A program made the translations under genes and the position numbers. The notes below the pieces were generated by a model that saw nothing but the letters and a program-made list of their open reading frames with translations, did not search any database and was not told the origin of the DNA. Of a stretch of 64,000 nt of DNA, positions 34,601-43,900 are shown in pieces. Numbering within the stretch: the stretch's first letter is position 1; each line of letters opens with the position of its first letter. Source of the stretch: Rhodocyclaceae bacterium (GTDB lineage Bacteria; Pseudomonadota; Gammaproteobacteria; Burkholderiales; Rhodocyclaceae); the NCBI GenBank assembly GCA_016702335.1, contig JADJEF010000020.1, positions 806,001-870,000 on the forward strand. Reading direction: 5' to 3'.

Positions 34601-37600
34601 GTGGCCGTGCCAGTCAGCGCACAATTTCCGCAAGTCGGCGCTGGTGACACGGCGATTCATGCCGCCGCCACGCTCAATTCAGCCCCGGCCATGACCCCGG
34701 AAGCCCATCTGGCCTGGGTGCACGCCTTTCAGGAAACACAACGCCAAACCGCCGAGGCCCACGCCGCGTACCAGCGCGCCATGGCCGACAGCCACATGGC
34801 CTTCCTCAAAACGGCCGAGTCTTCATTCACCGGGCTGGGTGCCATGCTCGGTGGCAACGCGATGGCGCTGCCGGCGGCGGCTCCAGTGCACACCACGCAG
34901 ACAACGGTGGCCGTCGTTGCACCGATTCCGGTCGCTGTGCATGCGCCGACGCCCGTCGTTGCGGCCCCGGTGCCTCAGCCAATCGCTGCCGCACCCGCAG
35001 CACCCGCAGCACCCGCCGCACCGACCCGTGTCGCGCCGGCAGCCGCGCCTGCGCTCGATCTCGAAGCGCTGATGATGGCCATCGTTGCCGAGAAAACCGG
35101 CTACCCGCAGGAGATGCTCAACGCTGGAATGGAGCTGGAAGCCGACCTGGGCATAGACAGCATCAAGCGCGTGGAAATTCTCTCGGCCATGCGCGAGCGT
35201 GCGCCCGGCCTGCCGGAAGTGAAACCCTCCGAGCTCGCCACCTTGCGCACCCTAGGCCAGATCGTCGAGTACATGCGTGCGGCCGGTGGTCAGACGACGG
35301 GTGCGCCTGCAATCGCCGTGTCGCCAGCGCCGACTTCCGGAACGAGCACCGCCCCCGCACCCGTGCTCGATCTCGAAGCGCTGATGATGGCCATCGTTGC
35401 CGAGAAAACCGGCTACCCGCAAGACATGCTCAATACCGGCATGGAACTCGAAGCTGACCTTGGTATCGACAGCATCAAGCGCGTCGAAATCCTCTCGGCC
35501 ATGCGCGAGCGTGCGCCCGGCCTGCCGGAAGTGAAGCCGACCGAACTCGCCACCTTGCGCACCCTCGGCCAGATCGTCGAGCACATGCGTGCGGCCGGTG
35601 GCCAAGCAACAGCCGCAACGCCGATGCCCCCCGCCAACACCCACGCTGGCTCCACTGCCGGCGTCGAACGCTTTGCCGTGCGGGAAATTCCCGCCCGTCC
35701 GGTGGGCATGGCGCTGGCCGGCATTCTTGGCGCGCAGCATCTGGTCGTTACCGACGAGGGCACCGGCATCGCACCCGCGCTCGTCGCCGGGCTCACGAAG
35801 CACGGCATCGCGGCCACGCTCGTGGCCACCGTGCCTGCTGATGCCGACGCCGTAGTCTTTCTCGGCGGCCTGCGCGCGGTCGATACCGTAGACGACGCGG
35901 TCGCCATCAACCGCGAGGCCTTTCGCGCCAGCCGCGCCGTCGCGGCACGCATGACCGAAAAAGGTGGCAGCTTTGTTACCGTGCAGGACACCGGCGGCGA
36001 CTTCGGCCTCTCGGGACGCGATGCCACACGCGCCTATCTCGGCGGGCTCAGCGCGCTCGCGCGCACAGCGGCGCTGGAATGGCCGCTGGCCGCCGTAAAA
36101 GCCATCGACCTGGAACGCGGCACGGGCAAACAAGCGCGTACCGCCAGCGCACTGGCCGATGCCATCCTCGCCGAAATGCTCACCGGCGGCAGCACGCTGG
36201 AGGTCGGGCTGCATGCCGACGGGCAACGCACCACCCTGGCCTCGGCTGGTTCTACGTCGCCCACGACGGCAGCGAACAACATCGACGTCAGTTCGGTCGT
36301 CGTTGCCTCCGGCGGTGGCCGTGGCGTCACCGCTGCCGCACTGATCGCACTGGCCAAGTCCAAGCAGCCGCGCATGGTGCTGCTCGGGCGCACGCCCTTG
36401 ACCGACGAACCGGCCAACTTGCGCGCGCTCAGCGACGAAGCAGCGCTCAAGCGTGCCCTGATGCAAGACGCGCAGGCGAAGGGGCGCAAACCGACCCCGG
36501 CCGAGCTGAATGGCGAAATGGCTGCGCTCTTGGCCCTGCGCGAAATTCGCGCCACGCTCGCGGCACTGGGCGCTGCCGGATCGCAAGCACGTTATCTGGC
36601 CGTTGATGTGGCCGATGCCGCCGCACTCACTGCTGCGCTTGATTCTGTACGCAAGGAGTGGGGCCCGATCACGGCGCTGGTGCATGGTGCCGGCGTACTG
36701 GCTGACAAACGCATTAGCGAAAAAACCGACGAGCAATTCGATCGCGTGTTCGACACCAAGGTCAGCGGCCTGCGCGCCCTGCTCGCGGCCACGGCGAACG
36801 ATCCGCTCAGCGCGCTGTGCCTGTTTTCCTCGGTCGCCGCACGCAGCGGCAACCTCGGCCAGTGCGACTACGCCATGGCCAACGAGGTGCTCAATCTCGT
36901 CGCCTGCGCCGAGCAGGCGCGTCGCGGTGACGCGTGCGTCGTGCGCGCCATCGGCTGGGGCCCGTGGGAGGGCGGCATGGTCACGCCCAGCCTGAAGCAG
37001 CATTTCCAGCAGATGGGCGTGGCGCTGATTCCGCTCGCGGCCGGCGCGCACTGTTTTGTCGAGGAAATGACCGGCCTCAGTGCCGACACCACGGTCGTCG
37101 TCGGTGGCGTAATGGAAGGCGGCAAACTCGGCGAGGGTGCGCTGGGTGCCACGCTGACGCCACAGGCCACCGTCGAGGTGCGCGTCGATCAGCAGTCGCA
37201 TCCGTATCTGGCCGATCACAGCATCGCCGGCACACCGGTACTGCCCATGGTGCTGGCGGTGGAATGGTTCCTGCGCGCAGCGCGTGCCTGCCGGCCCAAT
37301 CTTGTGCCGACGGCGGTGAGCGAGGTCAAGGTATTGCGCGGCATCAAGCTGGAAAACTACCGGGCCGGCGGTGATCATTTCGTGGTCACGGCACGTCAGC
37401 AGGGCACGGGTGCTGATGCCACCCTGAGCGTGGAACTGCGCGGAGCCAAACAGGTGTTGCATTACAGCGCGACCGTCACGCTGAGCGAAAAAGTGGCCAC
37501 CGCGCCTGCCGGGCAAACCACGCCGGCGCTCGACCCATGGACGCAACCGGCGATCTACGACGGTCATGTGCTGTTCCACGGCCCGAGCTTCCAGGTAATC

Positions 37601-37987
37601 GAGTCGGTACAGGGCGTGTCGCGTGAGGGCGTTGTGGGTACGCTGTCGGGCACACTTGCCGGCACACAAAAATCCACCTGGCCTGCCGAAGCCTGGCACA
37701 GCGATGCCGCAGCCATGGATGGCGGTCTGCAACTGGCGCTGCTCTGGTCGCAGCACGTGCTCAAGGGAGCGGTGCTGCCCATGGCCATCGGCGGCTATCG
37801 CAGCTACGCGCATGACTTGAGCACAGGCCCGCTGCAGGCGGTGGTGCACGCGCGCAAGGTGCTGGATGCACGCACCGTTTGCGACATTCGCTTTAGCGAC
37901 GCCAGCGGCCGACTCGTGGCGGAATTGCTTGGGGTCGAAACGGTACTGCGTCCGGCGCAAACCAAAGCACCTGCCGCCCTCGCATGA
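31670..37987 (+). CDS. PUFA synthase multidomain subunit (PfaA/Pfa2 type): KS-AT-ACP-ACP-KR-DH
   Basis: A 2105-residue iterative synthase subunit. The KS spans about residues 8-465 with Cys210 in 'DAACASS' and His in 'EAHGTGT' and 'IGHTKAAAG'. The malonyl-type AT spans about 575-885 with Ser675 in 'GHSFGE'. A Pro/Ala linker of about 240 residues follows. Two ACPs have Ser1164 and Ser1268, each in 'LGIDSIKR'. The KR spans about 1540-1800 with Tyr1734 and a glycine-rich 'ASGGGRG'. The polyketide-type DH spans about 1840-2095 with 'DHSIAGTPVLP' and a catalytic Asp in 'MDGGLQ'. Two ACPs is few compared with the four to nine of known EPA/DHA synthases. Two dispersed repeats are read in frame in the linkers. 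The stop overlaps the next start. Confidence 0.93.
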   Translation: MSKTHRQQTPIAVVGVSALFPGSTDARGFWKDILDGRDLITDVPPSHWLIEDYYDPDPKALDKTYSKRGGFMPAVDFDPLEFGVPPSIVPATDTAQILALIVAQKVLDDASQGQFASMDRERISVLLGVTSAQELLGSMVSRLQKPVWLKALRDSGVPEAEAQDICKRIADNYPQWQESSFPGLLGNVVAGRIANRFDLRGTNAVTDAACASSLAAVSMGINELQLGLSDLVITGGVDAMNDIFMYMCFSKTPALSPTGDCRPFSDNADGTLLGEGIAMLALKRLDDAERDGDRVYAVIKGIGSASDGRANSVYAPLPEGQARSLRRAYEVAGYGPETVELVEAHGTGTKAGDVAEFGGLKLAFDGARPDHQWCALGSVKSQIGHTKAAAGAAGLFKAVMALHHKVLPPTIKVERPNPKLDIEHSPFYLNTQRRPWIRDSAHPRRASVSSFGFGGSNFHIALEEYVPSVPTGKSAWQLRTAPTELVLLGAASPAELVAKCRTLATANDDLAHLARASQLNFSVTDAARLAVIASTTTELAEKLNLAATNIEKRPANSYATPNGVHYAATTAEPGELAFLFPGQGSQYVGMGADVAMSIDAARHVWDAAADLSFSGERVHEIVFPRPVFSDAEREAQQKKLTATEWAQPALGVHSLSLAAVLHTLGVRPACVAGHSFGEVSALHAAGVLDAPSLLKVARRRGELMRDASAIAGAMTAVARPIEDVRAALAASGTNVVVANHNSPTQVVLSGSTEEIATLETALVAQGMTAKRLPVATAFHSPLVAGSSVPFGEFLQGVSVDTPQIEVFSNATAEPYAHDPAALRKQLAAQLAQPVRFVEQIEAMYARGVRTFVEVGAGSVLTELVGRILGERPHRAISLDRKGKHGVTMLQEGLGRLALAGIGIEFAPLWQAFAPASQTPVKKPKMSLAVNGSNLGRPYPPAGGAKALPPPNPPRADPVTLPVAAPISAAVSAAVAAPVAVPVSAQFPQVGAGDTAIHAAATLNSAPAMTPEAHLAWVHAFQETQRQTAEAHAAYQRAMADSHMAFLKTAESSFTGLGAMLGGNAMALPAAAPVHTTQTTVAVVAPIPVAVHAPTPVVAAPVPQPIAAAPAAPAAPAAPTRVAPAAAPALDLEALMMAIVAEKTGYPQEMLNAGMELEADLGIDSIKRVEILSAMRERAPGLPEVKPSELATLRTLGQIVEYMRAAGGQTTGAPAIAVSPAPTSGTSTAPAPVLDLEALMMAIVAEKTGYPQDMLNTGMELEADLGIDSIKRVEILSAMRERAPGLPEVKPTELATLRTLGQIVEHMRAAGGQATAATPMPPANTHAGSTAGVERFAVREIPARPVGMALAGILGAQHLVVTDEGTGIAPALVAGLTKHGIAATLVATVPADADAVVFLGGLRAVDTVDDAVAINREAFRASRAVAARMTEKGGSFVTVQDTGGDFGLSGRDATRAYLGGLSALARTAALEWPLAAVKAIDLERGTGKQARTASALADAILAEMLTGGSTLEVGLHADGQRTTLASAGSTSPTTAANNIDVSSVVVASGGGRGVTAAALIALAKSKQPRMVLLGRTPLTDEPANLRALSDEAALKRALMQDAQAKGRKPTPAELNGEMAALLALREIRATLAALGAAGSQARYLAVDVADAAALTAALDSVRKEWGPITALVHGAGVLADKRISEKTDEQFDRVFDTKVSGLRALLAATANDPLSALCLFSSVAARSGNLGQCDYAMANEVLNLVACAEQARRGDACVVRAIGWGPWEGGMVTPSLKQHFQQMGVALIPLAAGAHCFVEEMTGLSADTTVVVGGVMEGGKLGEGALGATLTPQATVEVRVDQQSHPYLADHSIAGTPVLPMVLAVEWFLRAARACRPNLVPTAVSEVKVLRGIKLENYRAGGDHFVVTARQQGTGADATLSVELRGAKQVLHYSATVTLSEKVATAPAGQTTPALDPWTQPAIYDGHVLFHGPSFQVIESVQGVSREGVVGTLSGTLAGTQKSTWPAEAWHSDAAAMDGGLQLALLWSQHVLKGAVLPMAIGGYRSYAHDLSTGPLQAVVHARKVLDARTVCDIRFSDASGRLVAELLGVETVLRPAQTKAPAALA
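34628..34657 (+). repeat. Dispersed AAGTCGGCGCTGG repeat, in AT-ACP linker
   Basis: A consensus copy in the sense direction, read as 'PQVGAGDTAI' between the AT and the first ACP. Confidence 0.92.
35054..35605 (+). repeat. Tandem duplication of the ACP module
   Basis: Two near-identical units of about 240 bases (35054-35293 and 35366-35605), offset by exactly 312 bases, each encode one ACP. The 72-base spacer between them contains a dispersed repeat. Confidence 0.88.
35311..35340 (-). repeat. Dispersed AAGTCGGCGCTGG repeat, between the two ACPs
   Basis: Reverse orientation, in frame, read as 'AIAVSPAPTSG'. Confidence 0.9.
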
Positions 37988-40900
37988 CACGCAGCGCTGA
38001 GCCAAACACCTCGCCACGCTTCGAGCCGATAGCGATTATCGGCCAGTCCTGCACGCTGCCCGGCGCGCTCACGCCGCAGGCCCTGTGGGCCAATGTGCTT
38101 GCGGCGCACAGCAGCATTGCGCCGGTGCCCGCCGGAAGGTGGGGCGTGCCCACGGCCAGCGTCATGGGCACGGTCGAGCAGTCCGCCGACCGCACCTGGT
38201 CGGATCGCGGGGGTTACGTCACCGGCTTTCGTTTTGATGCGACCGGCACGGCCGTGCCTGCTGACGAGCTGCAAGCCCTGGACCCGCTGTTCCAGATGAG
38301 CGTGCATGGTGTGCGTGAGGCGCTGCGCAGTGCCGGGCTGAACGTTGAGCAAGGCGCATTGGCCAAGACCGGGCTGGTGCTGGGCAACCTGTCGTTTCCG
38401 TCAGCGGCCATGGCGCGTTTCGCGCAGAGCGTCTGGCTTGATGAATCCTCGCGCCCGCACCCCAAAAACCGCTTCAACTCCGGCTTGCCCGCGCACCTGA
38501 GCGCGCACGCACTGGGCCTGGGCGGCGGGGCTTTTGCGCTCGATGCTGCGTGTGCCTCGTCGCTCTATGCCATCAAGCTGGCCTGCGATCGCCTGATGGA
38601 TGGCAGTGCCGACCTCATGGTCGCGGGTGCGGTGAATCAGGCCGATGACTTGTTCATCCATGTCGGTTTCTGCGCGCTCTCGGCCCTGAGCAAGACCGGC
38701 CAGAGCCGGCCTTTCCATCGCGATGCCGACGGGCTGGTGCCGGCGGAAGGCGCAGGGTTTGTGGTGCTGGAACGTCTTTCCGACGCACTGGCCGCCGGAC
38801 GAAAAATACTGGGCGTGATCCGTGGCGTCGGTTTGTCGAACGACGGACGCGGACGCGGACTGCTCGCCCCCTCGGAAGAAGGCCAGGAACGCGCGCTGCG
38901 GCTGGCCTACGAACAGGCGGGGTTGTCGCCTGCCGACATCAGCCTGATGGAATGCCACGCCACCGGCACACCGGTCGGCGACGCCACCGAACTGCGCAGC
39001 ATGGCGCGGGTTTTCGCCGGCTGCAACGACCTGCCCATCGGCTCGCTCAAATCGAATCTCGGGCACCTGATCACCGCCGCCGGTGTCGCCGGCCTGATCA
39101 AGGTGCTGGCCGCCATGGCGCACAACAAGAAGCCGCCGACACTGCATGCCGATCAGCCGAACGAGGCCTTGGCCGGCACACCGTTCCGCGTGCTGCATCA
39201 GGCCGAAGACTGGACCGGGCCGAAGCGTGCCGGCATCAGCGCCTTCGGTTTTGGCGGCAACAATGCGCACCTCATTGTCGAGTCCGTAGAGGAAACGCTG
39301 GCGGCGCTGCCACAGGCACGCACCTTTAATGAAAATCGCCGTCTCACCAGCGCCGACTTGCCAGAGATTGCCATCGTCGGCATCGGCGCGCGCGTCGGGC
39401 GCGGTGAGGACGCGGTCGATTTCAGCCGCGAACTCTTTGCCGGCACGGCAAATTCGCTCCCGCGTGAAACCGTAACGCTGGCCCTCGATGGCCTGCGCTT
39501 TCCGCCTACCGATTTGCAACAGTCGCTGGCCCAGCAAACGCTGGTGCTGGAAGCCGCGCGTGATGCTGCCCACGGCCTGACGCTGCCGCGCGAGCGCACC
39601 TCGGTGCTGGTGGGCATGGGCTGCGATGCCGAAGTGGCGCGCTATGGCGCGCGCTGGCGGCTGGCCAATCGCAGCAGCGATCCGGCCTGGCTGGCCAGCG
39701 CCCGCGACGGCATCGTGCCGCTGCTCAAATCCTCGGGCGTGGTAGGCACCATGCCCAACATTCCCGCCAACCGCATCAATAGCCAGCTCGATCTTGCCGG
39801 CCCGGCCTTCACCGTCTCGGCCGAAGAAGCCTCGGGCATTACCGCCCTGCAGCTCGCCGCCCGCGCCTTGCGTGCGGGCGAAATCGACGCCGCGCTGGTC
39901 GGTGCTGTCGACCTGTCGCACGAACCCGTGCACCAAGCCGCGCTGGCGGCCCTCGGTAAGGCTTGCGCCCCGGCCGATGCCGCCGTGGTGCTGACGCTCA
40001 AGCGCCTTGACGATGCCCGGCGCGCTGGCGACCCGGTGTTCGCACTGCTCGGCAACGATGCCGATGTGGCCACCTTGACCTTAGGCGACGTCACGCCTGG
40101 TGTCGATCTGGCGACCCGCTTCGGCAAAGCCCATGCCGCCAACGGTTTGCTGCATGTCGCGGCGGCGGCACTGGCGCTACGCCATGCTGCGCGCCTGCAC
40201 GACAACGCCAGCGCGACGCCATGGGTGGGGGAGCGAGTTGCTGCAGTATCGGTATCCGTTCTCGACGCGCCGCCCGCCAGCCTGTGCCTGCGCAGTGACA
40301 GCCACAGCGAAGTCACGCCCTGGCTGGACGACGCGCCGGCACGGCTGCACGCTTTTTCTGGCGCAAACCAAGCCGAAGCCATCGCCTCGGCACGCGCGGG
40401 CCGCGCAGCAAGCGATGGCCCCGCACGCATCGTCATCGTCGCCGCCAGTGACGCCGAGCTGGCCACCCGCCGCGAACAAGCCTGCCGCTGGCTTGAGCAA
40501 GGTGGCCCAACCCCCGAAGGCGTCGCCTTCCGCGCGACACCCATCGTTGGCGACACCGCGTTTGTGTTCACCGGCGCGGCCGCCGCCTACCCCGGCATGG
40601 GGCGCGAACTGGCGCTGGCACTGCCCAGACAGGTGGCCGCCGTCGCCGCCCGCTGCTCGCAAATGCAGGCTGCGACTGACTGGATATACGGCCCCGGCGA
40701 CGGCAAGCCCAAGCACCCGCTCGACCAGCTGTGGGGCACGTCTTTTGTGTGCCAGCTGCATGCGGAGGTAACGCGCCATCTGCTCGGACTGAAACCGACC
40801 GCCACCATTGGCTATTCCTCGGGCGAATCGAACGCGCTGTTCGCCATGGGCGCGTGGAACGATCTGGGCGAAATGATGCTGGCCAGCCGCACAGGCAGCG

Positions 40901-43900
40901 CATTCAACGACGATCTGGTAGGGGCGTTCAACGCGCCCCGCCAGTGGTGGCAGCGACAGGGCTTGACCACCGACACGACGTGGGAAAGTTACGTTGTCGC
41001 GGCACCGGTGACCGAGGTGCGCGCGCTGCTCGCCAACGAACCGCTGGTGCGCCTGACCATCATCAACACCGCCGACGATTGCGTAATCGGTGGCGAAGCC
41101 GCCACCTGTCAGCGTGTGGTGCAAAAGATCGGGCGCGAACGTACCCTGTCGCTCGGCTACGACATGGTCGCGCATTGCCCCGAGGTCGGCGAAATTCGTG
41201 ACGCCTGGTGGGCTTTGCATCACCGCGCCGTCTCGACCGCGCCTGACGTGCGGGCCATCCGCTTCTATACCAATGCCACGGGCCGTTGGTACGCGCCAAG
41301 CTCAGACGCCGCCGCTGAGGCAATCACGGGGCAGGCCCTCGATACGCTCGACTTCCCGCGCACCATCGAGCAAGCGTGGCAGGACGGTGTGCGCGTCTTC
41401 ATCGAGCACGGCCCGCGAGGCCTGTGCAGCGGCTGGATACGCAAGATTCTGGGCGAACGCGAACATCTGGTCGTGCCGCTGGATGTCGCCGGTCGTTCCG
41501 GTGTGCGTCAGCTGTTGAACGCCGCCGCATGGCTGGTCGCCGCTGGCGTCAAGGCCGATGTGGCGGCACTGGAAGCGGAGATTGCACGCGCCTTGCCGAC
41601 GCAGCGCAACAAGGGGGCCGTGCTGACAATGCCGGCCCATGCGCCGGCACCGAAGATTCCGGCTGCTCCCGCACACCGCAAAGACACCCTCCAGACCATG
41701 ACCCCCGCCCCCTATCTCGAACCGGTGTTGACGCAGGTCGGCATGAGCCCGCCTTTGCCCGTCGTCGTGTCAGCGCCCACCGCGCCGCCCATGGCGCACC
41801 GCCCCACGCACACAACTACGCCACAAGCCGCCACGCCCATGAACGACAGCCTGTCGCGCCTGGTCGCCCAGCAACAGCAGATCTGTGCACTGCACCAGAC
41901 CTACCTCGCCCAGCAGGCCATCGCGCATGCGCAGTTTCTGGCATTGCAACAATCGGCAGAAGCCATGCTACGGCGAGCCTATGGCTCGGCAGCACTGGGC
42001 TCGGTAACGCAGGGCGTGGCAGCATCACCGCCCGTGATGCAAGCCACGCGACCTACGCCGGTCGTAAGCAAGCCGATAGCGGCCAAACCTGCTCAGCGTG
42101 TTGCGCCTCCGCCGACACCGCCAGCCCCCGCGCCTGTGCCGAGCCAGCCAGTCGTTGCGCAGAAGTCCACGACCCTCCCCGGCCCGAAGTTCGACCGCGC
42201 GCAACTGGAAGTGCTCGCCGGCGGGAAAATCTCGTCCGTCTTCGGCGCGCAGTTCGCCGGGCAGGATGGCTACGCCCGACAAGTGCGCATGCCCGAGCCG
42301 CCACTACTGCTCGCCGACCGTGTTACCGGCATCGATGCCGTGGCTGGCGTGCTGGGCAAGGGCACGCTGTGGACTGAAACCGATGTGCGTGCCGACAGCT
42401 GGTATCTGGACGACGAAGGCCGCATGCCGGCCGGCGTCATGATCGAGTCCGGTCAGGCCGATTTGCTGCTCATCAGCTGGATGGGCATCGATGCGCTGAA
42501 CAAGGGTGAGCGCGTCTATCGCCTGCTCGGCTGCGAGCTCACCTATCACGGCGGGCTGCCGGTGCCCGGCGACACGCTGTGTTATGACATTCATGTCGAT
42601 GGTCATGCGACACAGGGCGACGTGCGCCTGTTTTTCTTCCATTACGATTGCAAGGTTCGCGGCGAAAAGCGGCTCTCGGTACGCAATGGTCAGGCCGGCT
42701 TCTTTTCCGATGCAGAGCTGGCCAATTCGGCCGGTGTGCTGTGGGACCCGATTGAAGAAGTCCCTCCGGCAGCCCAGGTCGACGCACCGGCGGTGGTCTG
42801 CGCAAAGACAAGTTTCTCGTCCGCCGACTTGCAGGCCTTCGCGGCCGGCCGGCCGTTTGCGTGCTTCGGTGCGGGATGGGAGCTCACGCAGCCCCATGTT
42901 CGCTCGCCGCGCATCACCTCGGCCAGGATGCAGTTTCTGCACGAGGTCACGGCGTTCGACCCACAGGGCGGGCCCTGGGGCCGTGGCTACCTGCGTGCCG
43001 AAACGCCGGTAACGCCAAACGACTGGTTCTTCAAGGGCCATTTCAAGAACGACCCATGCATGCCCGGTACCCTGATGTTCGAGGGCTGCCTGCAAGCCAT
43101 GGCCATTTATCTGGCCGCGCTGGGCTACACCATCGAGCGCGACGCCTGGCGCTTCGAGCCTGTGCCCGACACTGCGTACCCGATGCGTTGCCGGGGGCAG
43201 GTCACGCCATCGAGCCAGCATCTGTTGTATGAAGTATTCGTGTCATCGGTGATCGCCGGGCCGATCCCGACGCTGGTCGCCGATTTGCTGTGCACCGTCG
43301 ATGGCAAAAAGGCTTTCCATGCGCGCGGCGTTGGCCTGCGTCTGGTGCCTGACTGGCCGCTGGAGCATTGGCAGCATCTGCTGCCGGCCGCAACGCAACT
43401 TACCGGCGACTCCGTGCCGCTGCGCACACTCGCGGGTCTGGCGGGCTATCGCGAGCCAAAACCGGTGGCGGTCGTCGATGGCTTTGCCTTTGATTACCAC
43501 TCGCTGCTGGCTTGCGCCTGGGGCCCGCCGTCCAAGGCCTTCGGCCCTTTCTACGCGTGCTTCGACGGCACCCGCCGCGCCGCGCGCCTGCCCGGGCCAC
43601 CCTACCATTTCATGTCGCGCATTACCAAGCTCGATGGCCCCAATGGTGGTCAACTCGGCGGCATGCAGCCGGGCACGACGGTGGAAGTCGAATACGACGT
43701 GCCGGCCGAGCAGTGGTACTTCGAGCAGAACGGCAACGCCACCATGCCCTTCTGCGTGATCATGGAGGCCGCGCTGCAGCCCTGCGGCTGGCTGGCCTCT
43801 TACGTGGGCAGTGCGCTGACCTCGGACACCGACATGCTGTTCCGCAATCTGGACGGTACCGGCACGCTGCACCACGAGATCCTGCCCGGCAGTGGTCCTT

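Noticed and set aside
31661..38017. Long open frames on the minus strand across the Pfa genes (up to about 900 codons).
   Set aside because: They are antisense to coherent multidomain proteins, contain no recognisable domains and arise from high GC at third positions.
42815..42840. A further dispersed repeat copy in Pfa3 ('SSADLQAF').
   Set aside because: Only GCCGACTTGC is shared; the rest of the core and both flanks differ.
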